A program made the position numbers and the translations under genes. The notes under the pieces are model-generated. The model made no database searches. It saw only the letters and a list, made by a program, of their open reading frames with translations, and was not told the origin of the DNA. A stretch of 64,000 bases of DNA, taken from Xylaria sp. FL1777. Lineage: Eukaryota > Ascomycota > Sordariomycetes > Xylariales > Xylariaceae. Position 1 is the first letter of the stretch, and the number at the start of each line of letters is the position of its first letter. The DNA lies in the NCBI GenBank assembly GCA_022578965.1, contig MU400526.1, forward strand, positions 124,001 through 188,000, written 5' to 3'. Positions 9,412 to 21,931 of this stretch are shown here, in pieces.

Positions 9412-12291
9412 ATGGCAAGGATTCTAACAGTGCTAAAATATTGCGGGTATGCGGGTTTTTATCTCGTCTTCCTTTCTATTTGGATCCTCGGCAGTTTCAC
9501 CATCCTTCCAGTCCTGTTGCTGCTTAACTTTCCTCTCTTTCTTCTCACCCTGGTGCAAGATTTGCTCCCCTTGGGACTTGGTGGCCTACTCATACGCGTC
9601 ACATCAACCTTCCAAAAGCGCATCCAATCGTCTTTGCAGTTATGGGTCGCCTTCTTTCATCTACCTGTTGTATTTCCTTTAATGATGCTAGTGACGTTCA
9701 TCCCCATCATGCTTGCTGAACCTTCACAAGTTTTCTTTGCGGCAGTATTGCTAAGACTGAAATCTGTCTTGCGGCAACTATGTGGGGTCGAACCGCCTGA
9801 TGTCGTGAACTCGCTCTCAAAACTGGTCGTATGGATGTGGCGCTTGACGTCTAGTTTCGTTATAGTGAGAGCTCAGCGCCTACTCATACCCCTCTCGAAA
9901 AGAGCACTGCTCAGATCAACGGCAACTCAAAGAGTCTTGCCAATGGTATTAAGTGGCCTATGGAAAGCCTACAATTCCAATTCGGCGGATTGGGTTGCGA
10001 CACAATTTTTTTACATTCGAACATTCATTTTACGACTACTTGCATGGGTTCTGAACCTTTTTCATATACTGCTGCAGGTCGCTGGCTTGCAATTTGGAGA
10101 ACTTTATCCCCTTGTACAAATGTATATTATATACCTTATAGGCCCCATTCTCGCCCCTATCTTTTTCTTCCATGATGCTGCCCAGGACCTAGATCGGACA
10201 GGACTTTCAGCCGCGCAAAAGGAGAATGCTCGTATTTATGCTTCACTGCCCATAGCTTCTGATGCTACTTCAGGATTGGTTTCCTCCACTTCTATCATCA
10301 GACTCCTGGAGGTCCATGCTGGACGTGCAAACCAGCCAGTTTTCTGTACGCTTAAGGTAGCGAATCTTTCTAGAGCCGACACCTACTCTTATGAAGCTCT
10401 CTCATATTACTGGGGACATATTGATACGAGCGAGATCATATACATCAATCAGGAGGGCTTTCGTGTGTCGACTACGCTCTTTCGGGCTATTTGCCACCTA
10501 CGTACTGGAGACAATCCACGGACCGTATGGATAGATGCCATTTGTATCAATCAAGATAACCTTGTAGAAAGGAGCTCTCAGGTGCTCCTGATGCCACAGA
10601 TATACTCAAAGGCGACATCTGTGATAGTATGGCTTGGGACTTCCCCACGATACCTTGGCCGTACGCTCTTGGATGTGAGAGAGACATCCAGGGACACCAA
10701 CCCACACGCGGTCAACCAACACGCAATACATTATGGCGCCACACGCATAATCTCTCGCCTTCTCAGTCGACCATGGTGGAAACGCGTGTGGGTAGTTCAG
10801 GAGCTTGTATTAGCTAAGAAAGCAATCCTCTGCTGTGAGAGTGACGAAATCGCATGGGAGGACTTTTGTTCAATTGTAGATCAATGTGTTTCAATGCCAT
10901 ACTTTCCAACAACAGCCTCCGACTATGAAGATTTCCGGGAATTAAGGGTACTTAGGGAAGAGAGACTCTCAACTCGGCATAGCCCTTTTCGGGGAGCAGC
11001 TCCCTCGCCGCGGCGACTTGAACCACAATCTACTCACTCATATGACCTTCTCACGATGATCTACAATTTCAGGGCTCGAGAGGCTACTAACCCTCTCGAC
11101 AAGGTTTTCGCGTTTCAAGGCCTTGCGGGGGAGACAAATAGCATGTCACGCAATACCACGGACCCGCAATCAATCAATCGAATGTTGGTATATCCTGACT
11201 ATACCAGGCGGGAGTCATGTCTCAGTATCGATCTCGCAAAAGCACACATCCAAACTACCAGAACACTATCGATCATAGCGCTTGCAGAGTTCGCGAGACA
11301 GGTTACTCCTCATAAACCAGACAACATGAACTGGGAGAAGTACATACCCAGCTGGTGCCCAGCATTCATGAATGAAGGTGTGCAACGAAGACTGCACTTA
11401 CGGCCTTTTTGGAGCGGTCTCGCACAGTCTGACGATCCAGACTTCACTGCGTCTGACCGGACGATAGTCAGAGACTCTGTCTTCAGTTCTAAACACTTCC
11501 TTTCAGGCCCAGACGACGATCTATGGGCTTCCAACCATGGGTTTTTTTACAAGTTACCAATCCATATTCTTCCTCATCTATCGCTCACAATCAAGAGCGT
11601 TGGCCAAAGGGCTAGTACCGTTGCCTTGAAACTCAATAACATGACGAGACTTGTCCTTAGGCGGCAGGGATCAACCATTACCCCCTTTTTCAGCTCCTAT
11701 TCGGCTTGGGAGTCGGTGCTCCCGAGCTGGCGGGAACTCGCCCTCCAAGAATATCGGGGGCAGACCACGGGGACAAACAATCAAGCGGATAGTAAAAAGC
11801 TTATTCCGAGTAGAGAATCATTCGAAGAGTTGTTCAACCTCACCATCACAGGCGGGAAGTTTGCATACGTTCCTCCAACCTCTGTATTGGACATTGAAGG
11901 CGAAAGAGGTAATGCTGGTGTTAGCACGGCGGATGCTCAAGCAGCCCCATCCTCAAACCAATTCTCAAGGCTACAGCTATATGAAAGCGCGCGCGCAGAT
12001 GCGTGTTTCGGACGCCGTTTCTTTATTACAGACTCTGGACACATGGGGCTTGGCCCTGCCGATCTTGAGGTTGGCGATGAGGTGCATATTATACTCGGAT
12101 TACAGGTCCCAGCAGTCTTGCGCAAGGCCTCGAAAGACCTCTATAAAGGGAGAGAGTACATCGGGGCGGAGGACAACGACTGGGTTTATGTTGGGCAGGC
12201 ATATGTTCATGAATTGATGATGTATAAAGGGGCGTTAGAAATTGAGATACAGACTGGAAAGGTCCAGCTTCAAGAGTTGCTTCTGGTTTGA
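9412..12291 (+). CDS. HET-domain protein with N-terminal multi-pass membrane region
   Basis: An intronless 959-residue protein from ATG 9412. HET domains in fungi are linked to heterokaryon incompatibility and cell death; some are related to TIR-like folds. The three hallmark blocks are visible: YEALSYYWG (327-335), TVWIDAICINQD (371-382), and RPWWKRVWVVQEL further on. Before them are several hydrophobic segments (about 10-62, 76-103, 196-227, 232-253), so the protein should be membrane-anchored with the HET domain outside the bilayer. The C-terminus (FGRRFFITDSGHMGLGP, then ILGLQVPAVLRK) matches the usual end of HET proteins. It lies 1.1 kb downstream of the NLR on the same strand, which suggests a functional link but does not prove it. 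Confidence 0.93.
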   Translation: MARILTVLKYCGYAGFYLVFLSIWILGSFTILPVLLLLNFPLFLLTLVQDLLPLGLGGLLIRVTSTFQKRIQSSLQLWVAFFHLPVVFPLMMLVTFIPIMLAEPSQVFFAAVLLRLKSVLRQLCGVEPPDVVNSLSKLVVWMWRLTSSFVIVRAQRLLIPLSKRALLRSTATQRVLPMVLSGLWKAYNSNSADWVATQFFYIRTFILRLLAWVLNLFHILLQVAGLQFGELYPLVQMYIIYLIGPILAPIFFFHDAAQDLDRTGLSAAQKENARIYASLPIASDATSGLVSSTSIIRLLEVHAGRANQPVFCTLKVANLSRADTYSYEALSYYWGHIDTSEIIYINQEGFRVSTTLFRAICHLRTGDNPRTVWIDAICINQDNLVERSSQVLLMPQIYSKATSVIVWLGTSPRYLGRTLLDVRETSRDTNPHAVNQHAIHYGATRIISRLLSRPWWKRVWVVQELVLAKKAILCCESDEIAWEDFCSIVDQCVSMPYFPTTASDYEDFRELRVLREERLSTRHSPFRGAAPSPRRLEPQSTHSYDLLTMIYNFRAREATNPLDKVFAFQGLAGETNSMSRNTTDPQSINRMLVYPDYTRRESCLSIDLAKAHIQTTRTLSIIALAEFARQVTPHKPDNMNWEKYIPSWCPAFMNEGVQRRLHLRPFWSGLAQSDDPDFTASDRTIVRDSVFSSKHFLSGPDDDLWASNHGFFYKLPIHILPHLSLTIKSVGQRASTVALKLNNMTRLVLRRQGSTITPFFSSYSAWESVLPSWRELALQEYRGQTTGTNNQADSKKLIPSRESFEELFNLTITGGKFAYVPPTSVLDIEGERGNAGVSTADAQAAPSSNQFSRLQLYESARADACFGRRFFITDSGHMGLGPADLEVGDEVHIILGLQVPAVLRKASKDLYKGREYIGAEDNDWVYVGQAYVHELMMYKGALEIEIQTGKVQLQELLLV

Positions 12292-12932
12292 AATAGGTTA
12301 TCTAAGTCTTCATACGCCTGAAGGTACCAAAATTGACCAAATAGCGAGCATAAGTTATACAACTAAGCATAACTCAAGAAGACATCTGTCTAGCTAATTA
12401 ATGCTGTCCGCATGAGGCCAGGGATTGTGGTCGCCCTGTCATAAGTGTATTAAATACAGTGTTCCCTAGAACGAATAGCTGCGATATCTAAACATGGGAC
12501 TTGGTGATGCGCATGAAGTATGTGTACCTCTATCATGAAGCACACGGTCACACAATATTTACCCTTGGGCTTCTTGTGGAGCACGCCCGTATGAGGCTAT
12601 ACCCCGAATAAAGAAGGAGAAATAAATTCACGAGAGCTAGAGTAGCTTAGCACTGATACAAAAAGTTATGCGCCCAGCTGCTTTGTTGTTCGTATAAAGC
12701 AACACTATTGTCCAAACTGCGTTACAGAGTCTGCAACTTGTGATCTAGCTCTCAACTTAGCGACATACAACGTAACAGGCTAGAGAAGAGAACAATGAAA
12801 TTGTTTTTGAACGTTTATCCTGTCATTGATCAACCCCCATGATACTATTGATATATATACCTCAAATCTCCCAAATCTAGAATGCCTTATTTAAAGCATT
12901 TATGTCTCATCTGCTAGCCAGATTTTGTAGCA
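12292..12932. other. Intergenic
   Basis: About 0.64 kb with no coding signal. It includes the first copy (12503-12554) of a diverged ~52 bp direct repeat whose partner lies at 14079-14133. Confidence 0.5.
12503..12554. repeat. Diverged ~52 bp direct repeat, copy 1
   Basis: Shares the pattern ggtgat-gcg-catg, gtatgtg and tgaagcacacg-tca-aca with 14079-14133. The two copies flank the 222-residue orphan gene. Confidence 0.5.
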
Positions 12933-13601
12933 ATGTCTAGACTGAGGAGTAAAGGCCCAGTCTGGGCTAACGGCCAGTGGCTTTTCCCCTGTCGACCACC
13001 GACGTACACAGTTGGGCCGGAGTTCGCTTTTAAAGCTCTATTACGCCATGTAGCATGTTACAAGCATGTCACCCCTGAAGACCCGCAGAGATATTCACCC
13101 ACATGTGTATCGCAGGTAGCCTGCTGGTACACTGGAACACATACCCATTTGTCTCATGAGCGTCCATCTCCAGACGAAGAATCTAGCTCTTCTCAAACAT
13201 CTAAGTGCAACTGCCGTGAGGACGGAGAGCCAGGTATTAATGATGCCAACTTCGACATTCTGGACGACTTGCAGCAAACCTCCGGGCCGCTTATAGACGC
13301 TATTCGCTGCGTAACAAGCAGCAAGGAAAGCGACTCGCAAGCTGACGAAATCATTGTCTTGGGCGTGTATATCGTCTGGGAAGGGGACACTCCAACGTTC
13401 TCCCGAGACGGAAAGGAGTCAAGAGCTCATATCTCCGTCGCCACACCAAGACGTTTCGCGCTTATGCGAGAACGGGGCAAGGATGACTATATTCAAGTCG
13501 ACTTCATAACACGTCGCGACGATGAGAGTATACGACGCCTGAGTATGCTGAAATCGCTACAAAAGCTAGCGAAAAAAGCTAGTAAGCATTGTAATCGGTA
13601 A
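12933..13601 (+). CDS. Hypothetical protein, 222 residues
   Basis: A single open frame from ATG 12933 to TAA. I do not recognise a family. The N-terminal ~90 residues include scattered Cys and His (CYKH, CVSQVACWY). A Ser-rich acidic linker (DEESSSSQTSKC) follows, then a C-terminal half with a hydrophobic strand (EIIVLGVYIVWEG) and a basic end (KKASKH). There is no signal peptide or membrane segment. The length of the uninterrupted frame, a sensible ATG and the mixed composition argue for a real gene, but there is no homology support. It sits at the end of the NLR/HET island between two copies of a diverged direct repeat. Confidence 0.5.
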   Translation: MSRLRSKGPVWANGQWLFPCRPPTYTVGPEFAFKALLRHVACYKHVTPEDPQRYSPTCVSQVACWYTGTHTHLSHERPSPDEESSSSQTSKCNCREDGEPGINDANFDILDDLQQTSGPLIDAIRCVTSSKESDSQADEIIVLGVYIVWEGDTPTFSRDGKESRAHISVATPRRFALMRERGKDDYIQVDFITRRDDESIRRLSMLKSLQKLAKKASKHCNR

Positions 13602-14078
13602 GCCCAGTTCACATCGTGATAATTCTTTTCTTGGAGGTTATTTTTGCATCTGTGTTCTAGTGGCTGCTATATTACGATCAATATAGATAATTTTCAAGCT
13701 TACCAGGTTTCCTTCTTGTCTAGCAAACGCGCCTTACCCGCTGATTCATTAAATAGAGAAGACACATTTTGAATTAGCCGGCAGAGGCGCAAATAGAGGT
13801 CTCTCGATAACGCCAAGTGGTTTGTAATGTAGAGTAAATGGTAGTAAGTCTGCTCTACTCCAAACCAAGACGGCCTGCAATAATTGATTCCGGGGAAATT
13901 GTTTTTTTGGACGTCCCTTTAAAGGAGCTCCGAAAACACACCCTTAGCCCCTCCCGGCCTCTTATAAGCTTTATGTACCTAGGTAGGTAGCTAGCAAATA
14001 CCCTTTCGCTCAAACTACATGACAGAGCATCAGGCTAATTCTATCGTGTTGTAATAGTGAAATCTGAGCACAGAATTA

Positions 14079-14133
14079 GGTGATAGGCGTCATGTGCTGG
14101 TATGTGCATCTCGTGAAGCACACGATCATACAC
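14079..14133. repeat. Diverged ~52 bp direct repeat, copy 2
   Basis: Partner of 12503-12554 in the same orientation. The best-conserved part is tgaagcacacg-tca-ac. The sequence outside the ~52 bp does not align by eye. Confidence 0.5.
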
Positions 14134-17100
14134 TTAATAAAATATCGCGTGCATTAAGGTAATAACATCGCATATGTTTAGCTAGTTAATCCTCGAATCT
14201 CCTCGATTCCTAAGAGTCCCACGATATAAGATAGCCGCCGTGTAGTTTCCCTATAACACCGCTAATGTCGGAGTTATCGCTTCGATAGTATTCTGCCGTC
14301 CGATACTAATTGTACAATTCGGATGGGGAGTGTCCTATGTTTCGGGGTAATTGACTCTGTGCGAGCGCGGGCTGGGAGCTTGATCGGAGTGATGACGTGC
14401 TGACGCCACGATTTTATTCACGTAGTAAGTATGATGTGCATAGAAATCGGATATCGTCTAATCTGTCAGTCAACTTCCCAATGAGTGAGTGGTCTTCGGC
14501 ATCCGAGGCTTTGGCACCCTGTCACCCTACCTAGGTCGGCAAACGCGATTACATGAATATTAAAGAAACCTGACAGCGTTGTTAAGGGTTCATGGACGAT
14601 CAATTTTCGGTTCGTACTCTAGATTATCCGGTGTTGTGTAGCCGGCCCCCATGATAGATGGCGTTTTGGAAGATTTCGATTAGGAATCCCGATCTTCTCC
14701 AAATCGAATTCTCAAGTCCGACCGAAGGTGACTTTTTCTTCTGCCGGCTTCAATCAAACGCTGCCCAAAGGGCTGCCACCTCTGGTGGTCGGCGGCATAA
14801 ACTGTGTGTCGCATGCTCAGTCACAAGGCCTTTGGTTCTTTTACAGCGCTGAATGACGTCATATTCGCTTGAATATGCATACTCCCTCATATCTCCTACG
14901 TACCGAAGGTGATCCTCAGCTTTTTAAACATTGATGCGTCCGATCCTGTTTCCGCAGAGAGATTCAGGAGCAATTGCTCCGAATATTTATGCAGGTTTTA
15001 TGGGGGCCAAGATGTTACTAGCATGTGTCTCGGGTGTCTTTTGGTCGTGTTCCTGTCAAGACCCTGGGGATACCTGGGGATACGTCATCGCACTCCGCGA
15101 TTTGAAAGGGAGAGCCTGTGAGGGGTTCAATAACTCCCCCATTATTACTGTATGTACGATATTTGTAGCACCATGAGTTTACACCGCTAGAATGGAAGCG
15201 GGAAATCAATGAGCTTCGAACTTTGTCCGGGAGCCACAAGTTGCTGTCAGGAAATGGAAATAGGTTCTGATAGGTTCGAAAAAAACTAGTAGAGTCGCGC
15301 TCAATCGTCGATGCTACAGCCAGAGTTCGATGATCAGTAAATTCACTAAGAGCGGGGTCCAATCCTAGTCCTAATCGGCAACGCATAGCCGATGTCTACT
15401 GCGGAATTAGTATTAACACGTATTCTATCTAGCAATCCGTATAATTGAAGTGTCTATCTAGCTACTAAGGATAAATCCGGATTCCTTAATTGAAACCCGA
15501 AAATAATATCTATTAAGTGAGTTCTATCTACTTTACTGAAGCTTCTTACCCTTAGTCGAAGGATCTTTTCGCTGAATTTAACTGATGTAAGTGTTAAGGA
15601 GTTTGCGATAACTTTACTTTCATTTACCTAACCCTTGCCTAAACCCCCCTGACTAGCCACATTTCCTACGCAGAAGTACACTAGTATACACTAGTGTATG
15701 AGCCAGCTTCTGGTTTAGCCATCTGGGCTTGATGCCTTAATGGTACTGTAACAGGCAAGGGTGACTTTCCTACGGCGTGCTTACACGTAGATAAGTATCT
15801 AGTTGGGGGAAGTACTAAGTTGAAAGTATAGTATACCTTCATGGGGTCACGCTTGGCTTACACCCAATAAGCTATGAGAAATAAAACGCAATAGTACTGA
15901 GCAGTATACCTACCGGGGTAGTAACCAATGGAACCTCAAGGGCTTACATCCGTCCATGACATCATTGCATTGTCTAAGCTCTTCATGTTCTTCACCATGA
16001 TAACATACACGATGTAAAGTCTACGGTGTAAAACTTTTATGTGAAAATTCATTTTGTGTTATTAAGAGTAGTCTAATGCGATCTCTGTGATGAAAACATA
16101 ATATAGTTAAGAGGCTAACTTTATAGCTTTGTTATCTGGATATCTAGGTAGCTTGCCTTTATTATAGTATACTACCTAGGTATGTATATGCCGGCAGATA
16201 TAATGGGACCTAGGATCAAGGCTTCGTCAACTCGAAACTTATTGGGGGCCTTTTATAAAGTTCATATGAGGACAACCTTTAAGAACTACCTTCATCCTGA
16301 GGAGCGTTAAGAGCCAACAAAAATCAAAGAGCATTTCTTGTAATGGCCTCTTATATGAGAATTATATGTAGTCTAGTTAGGATCTAGCTTTTAGTTAGAT
16401 ACCTTGCTTTTCCAATAAAAATACCTAACTTATGAGGACAGCATAGGCAATGTATATAGTACGGGTGGCCAAAGATCGACAGTTTTATATATGATTAACC
16501 ACCCGAGACTGATACATATGCTATTTTAAACATGGCATTTCACAAATCCCATTGCTGTAGTATAGAGCTTTCTGGCTAAGAAAATTAGAAATATGTTGCC
16601 CTTTACTTGGCCGAACAACCCTTACAGCATATATCTTTGAATGGACTGGCTGTTCTACTGGATTCTGCATTTGGTTAAACTTGTGGCCGTCAACTTCGAT
16701 CTTGTCTGCCTCTCCTGTACTTTCCAGCCTTCTTATCACCAGGCTCAGGTGGTTGAAGTCGGCTATCAGTATATAGGTTGCCGTTCAAGAAATCTGTAGC
16801 CCGATATCAACTGTTGTACCTTTGCATTTGTTCACAGCGCAAGATCTTACTACTAGGACAGCTCCCAACCTGTCTCCAGCTACTATCATACAAAAATATT
16901 CACCAGGGGAATGATCTGGCATAGGCCATAAGGGGAAGATTTAGACATACTTTTACACCAGCTTCCTGTGTGTAGCAGCCTTAGATGTGTTTGCCATCGC
17001 GGGGGTTTATCCTCCCTCTTTTGGGGGCCGTGCTCGTGGTTGGAGGCTTGGTTGACGCACAGATGAAAGTCATGCTACCCTGCACGGTTCTTAGCCAATG

Positions 17101-17154
17101 TACTTACTGGTGAGAAGGTACCTACGCAGTAGAGGGGCACTGCAGCGGTTATGT

Positions 17155-17173
17155 ACCTACCTACCTACCTAAG
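17155..17173. repeat. CCTA tetranucleotide run
   Basis: Four consecutive acct/ccta units, the longest of the many dispersed CCTA/TAGG tracts in this window. Confidence 0.8.
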
Positions 17174-17903
17174 GAAAGTAAGGTAGTGGGTATGGGCCGT
17201 ACAGCATAAGGGCTGCCTACCTACATATACCTAGGTATGAATGGGGGTTTTATTAAGTCACATACCAGCGCCCTATGTACCTCGTGTTTGCTTTTTGGTC
17301 CAAGGCACGGCACAAATACCTAGAAGCGGCGCATATCCACCAGCCTGCTACCTGGAACAGTACCGGGTACAGCTGTACAGGGTATCTCAAGTACCAATAC
17401 CACCGTACGCTACGCCCTTTTCAATCCAAACCTGATCCCGATCGCCACTATCTAAGCTAGCCAGATCCCAACACCTGCAATTGTGTGTATACCAGAAGAA
17501 CTCTGTCTGCTGCAGTTCCCAAACCCCCAACCAAACAGAAAGAGAGAAACACTTAAGTCAATCGCGAATTCCTGTTTCTCTCTACCAGCACCGATCCATA
17601 TTGTTTTTCTTTTGGGAACGCACACCGACTCTTGCTGCTTCCGACCATTCTTCTATTGTTCTGCCCCCTCGTTCCCCTCGTTCTCCTAATCACGACGAAA
17701 AGGTGCACACGGCCGCATCCATCTACCATTACCCCTCGCTCCGTCGTCGCTCCAACATTTCCGCTCCCGCCTATTCTTCAACTCTTCAACTCTTCAAAGA
17801 CCACCAACGCCTCGGCCGGAGCTCCGCTGTCTGCTGTCTGGCCCTCTCTCGGTCTCCCCTACTATACCACAGCATAATACAATATCCATAGAACCCCGAC
17901 AAG

Positions 17904-19507
<1,604 letters not shown>

Positions 19508-20494
19508 ACTATTTCGTCACTTTGGAGTAGCTCTAGAAAGAAAAGATACATTGCATAACTAATACCACGGCACCCTCAATCGGACTATGCGCGTTCTCAA
19601 CATAAAGATAGTTTCCACGTTTGCTTTTGGCGTTTCGAGAGGGAATGGTAGGTGTCGATAGCTTTCGCTGAATCATCATACTGGCTATCAGGGCTGAGTG
19701 GGTATATGGACTTCAGAAAAATTACGAAAGGGGACAAGGGGAGCATTGTACGCGCAGGCATTGAATAGCGAAGTAGAGGGCGCCGATGGTCATACGGCGT
19801 AAGGGTATACGGTCGAAGAACCATGTTGGTGGTTGTTGTACCGGTATGTTCCCAGGTGCTTTAATGGACACTACTCATGTATAGCTCTGAGGGTTTCATG
19901 GCTGTGCCCAGAGATGTAAATGTATTTGTCAAAGCTGCATACTGCTGTTTGGTCTACGGCGACATCAGTAAAGCAGAGCAAGTCGATGCTACAAGCATCG
20001 CAGTACCAGCAGATAGTTCTATTGTCCCGGACGAGAGTGACTCAATAGATTTTTCAAAGCAATTAAGACCGCTTAATCATTTGAGATGTTACTGTCAACC
20101 TTCGTCCGTTTTTCTTTTTCTGCACCCTTCTCCAAACATTCGGTATTGTTGATATCATCGCCTGGAGCACCCAATTGGTAAATACCTGTGAGGTTTCACC
20201 AGACTAGAAGAAATGATGTGAATGAACATCTTGTAGGACGATAAACCAAGGACGAATGGTTGGCAGGTAAACTCAAAAGAACTCGGACCGATTTCCGATT
20301 CTCGGGAATCAACACTGTTAGCTTTCCCGATACACAAGGAGATGGGGATAGCATGCATAACCGCATCAGCACATCGAAGCCGGGATAGGGCTATTAATAA
20401 ACTATCATTCTCTCCAACACCATGGCTATCCTCAGCTGCTAGTGCCACAAACACATATCTCACAAGAAATTAAGCAGAAAGAGCATAAGCTGTG
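19508..20494. other. Intergenic
   Basis: About 1 kb containing the HOG1 3' UTR and the aminotransferase promoter. Short open frames on both strands (about 90-100 codons) lack a domain and overlap each other. None is called. Confidence 0.5.
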
Positions 20495-21931
20495 ATGGAC
20501 AATATTCAAGCCGCCTATGCTGAAGCCGAGGTGCGCTACAAGGCCGCAAATCCGGCTAGCCGTACGGCGCACGAGACAGCTACGGCAAGCCTCCCCGGAG
20601 GCAATACTCGCTCGGTGCTGCACTGGGAACCGTACCCGCTCTGCATCAGCTCGGCGGAGGGGTACACGCTCCATGACGTCGACGGACATGCGTACGTCGA
20701 CCTGCTGGGCGAATACTCGGTCGGCCTCTACGGGCACTCGCACCCCGTATTGCTAGCCGCCATCGCGGAGACGGTGCAGCGCGGCCTGAGCTACGGCGGG
20801 CCGCATGCCGCAGAGGCGCGGCTCGCAGCGCTGATCAAGCAGCGGTTCCAGAGCATCGAGCGTATCCGGTTCACGAATTCCGGCACCGAGGCCAATCTCA
20901 TGGCGGTTGCTGCCGCGAAGGCGTACACAGGACGCCACAGGGGTAAGGTCATCGTGTTCGAGGGCGCGTACCACGGCGGCGTGTTCGTGTTTCCGGTCGG
21001 GTGTAGACATGTCTGGGGCGTAGGAGACGACAAGACGAGAAAGGAGAGCAAATACGACGTCCTCCGCGCGCTCAATGCGCCGCACGATTTCCTAGTGGCG
21101 ACGTACAACGACGCCGCCTCGGTCGATGCACTCCTCGCCTCTGTCTCAGAAAGCAATGGCGACGGCGACGGCGTAGCGGCGATCTTGCTAGAGCCCATGC
21201 TGGGGTCCGGCGGCGGCGTGTGCGCCACGCCGGCCTTCCTGTCGCACCTCCGCCGCCGCGCCGACGAGCTCGGCGCCCTGCTCATCTTCGACGAGGTCAT
21301 GACCTCGCGTATGTACGGCGGCAGTGGCATCCAGAGCGAGCTTAAACTCGAGCTCGAGCACGTCCGCCCCGACCTGACGACGCTGGGCAAGTACATCGGC
21401 GGCGGGATGAGCTTCGGCGCGTTCGGCGGGCGCCGCGACGTCATGGCCCTCTTCGACCCCCGCCGCGGCCCCGCGGCCCTGCCGCACGCCGGCACCTTCA
21501 ACAACAACGTGCTGACCATGAACGTCGGCGCCGCGGGGCTCGAGGGCGTGTTCACGCCCGATAAGGCTAGGGAACTGCATGCCCTCGGCGACGAGGTGCG
21601 CGGCCGCATCAATGGCTTTGCAGACGGCGGGGACGCGGGGAGGAGGAGGAGGACGCTGAGGGTGCTGGGGTGCGGCTCGATCCTCGTGTTCCATTTCACG
21701 CGCACGGCTCTCGAGGACATCGCGTCGCCTGCCGACTGGGTGGGCGACGAGGACCCGCGGCTGCTGGATCTCTTCCATCTGGAGATGCTGAACGAGGGCT
21801 TCTACCTTGCTCGACGCGGCTATGTCGCGCTCAGCATCGCGCTCTTGGGGGAGGATGGCCGGCGCCAGCTGGAGCGGTTTGTTGAGGCCGTTCGGAGCTT
21901 CGTTGGCAAGTTTCGGGTTTTGATTGCGTGA
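20495..21931 (+). CDS. Class III PLP-dependent aminotransferase (glutamate-1-semialdehyde aminomutase-like)
   Basis: A 478-residue intronless fold-type I PLP enzyme. ATG 20495 is used because the codon just before it is GTG. Motifs visible are LPGGNTRS, the early DVDGHAYVDLLGEYSVGLYGH block, phosphate-binding FTNSGTEANL, the cofactor-aspartate region FDEVMTSR (~265-272) and the Schiff-base lysine in LTTLGKYIGGG (K299). The order is that of glutamate-1-semialdehyde 2,1-aminomutase relatives. Fungi do not make tetrapyrroles by the C5 route, so the substrate is more likely another amino or keto acid, possibly in secondary metabolism; that is inference. The gene is visibly more GC-rich than its flanks. 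No other biosynthetic gene adjoins it. Confidence 0.92.
   Translation: MDNIQAAYAEAEVRYKAANPASRTAHETATASLPGGNTRSVLHWEPYPLCISSAEGYTLHDVDGHAYVDLLGEYSVGLYGHSHPVLLAAIAETVQRGLSYGGPHAAEARLAALIKQRFQSIERIRFTNSGTEANLMAVAAAKAYTGRHRGKVIVFEGAYHGGVFVFPVGCRHVWGVGDDKTRKESKYDVLRALNAPHDFLVATYNDAASVDALLASVSESNGDGDGVAAILLEPMLGSGGGVCATPAFLSHLRRRADELGALLIFDEVMTSRMYGGSGIQSELKLELEHVRPDLTTLGKYIGGGMSFGAFGGRRDVMALFDPRRGPAALPHAGTFNNNVLTMNVGAAGLEGVFTPDKARELHALGDEVRGRINGFADGGDAGRRRRTLRVLGCGSILVFHFTRTALEDIASPADWVGDEDPRLLDLFHLEMLNEGFYLARRGYVALSIALLGEDGRRQLERFVEAVRSFVGKFRVLIA

Larger units (their letters stand above)
13602..17903. other. 4.3 kb gene desert upstream of HOG1
   Basis: No convincing gene on either strand; open frames are at most 122 codons, mostly without an ATG or a domain. 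It contains tetranucleotide runs (cctaggtaggtag at 13978; acctacctacctacctaagg near 17155), a small direct repeat (acactagtatacactagtgt near 15676) and several hundred bp of AT-rich DNA. From about 17440 the + strand becomes C/T-rich, as expected for the HOG1 promoter and 5' leader. Confidence 0.6.

Noticed and set aside
20791..21778. Minus-strand frames of 309 and 196 codons opposite the aminotransferase
   Set aside because: Shadows produced by high GC; the plus strand has the full PLP-enzyme motif set.
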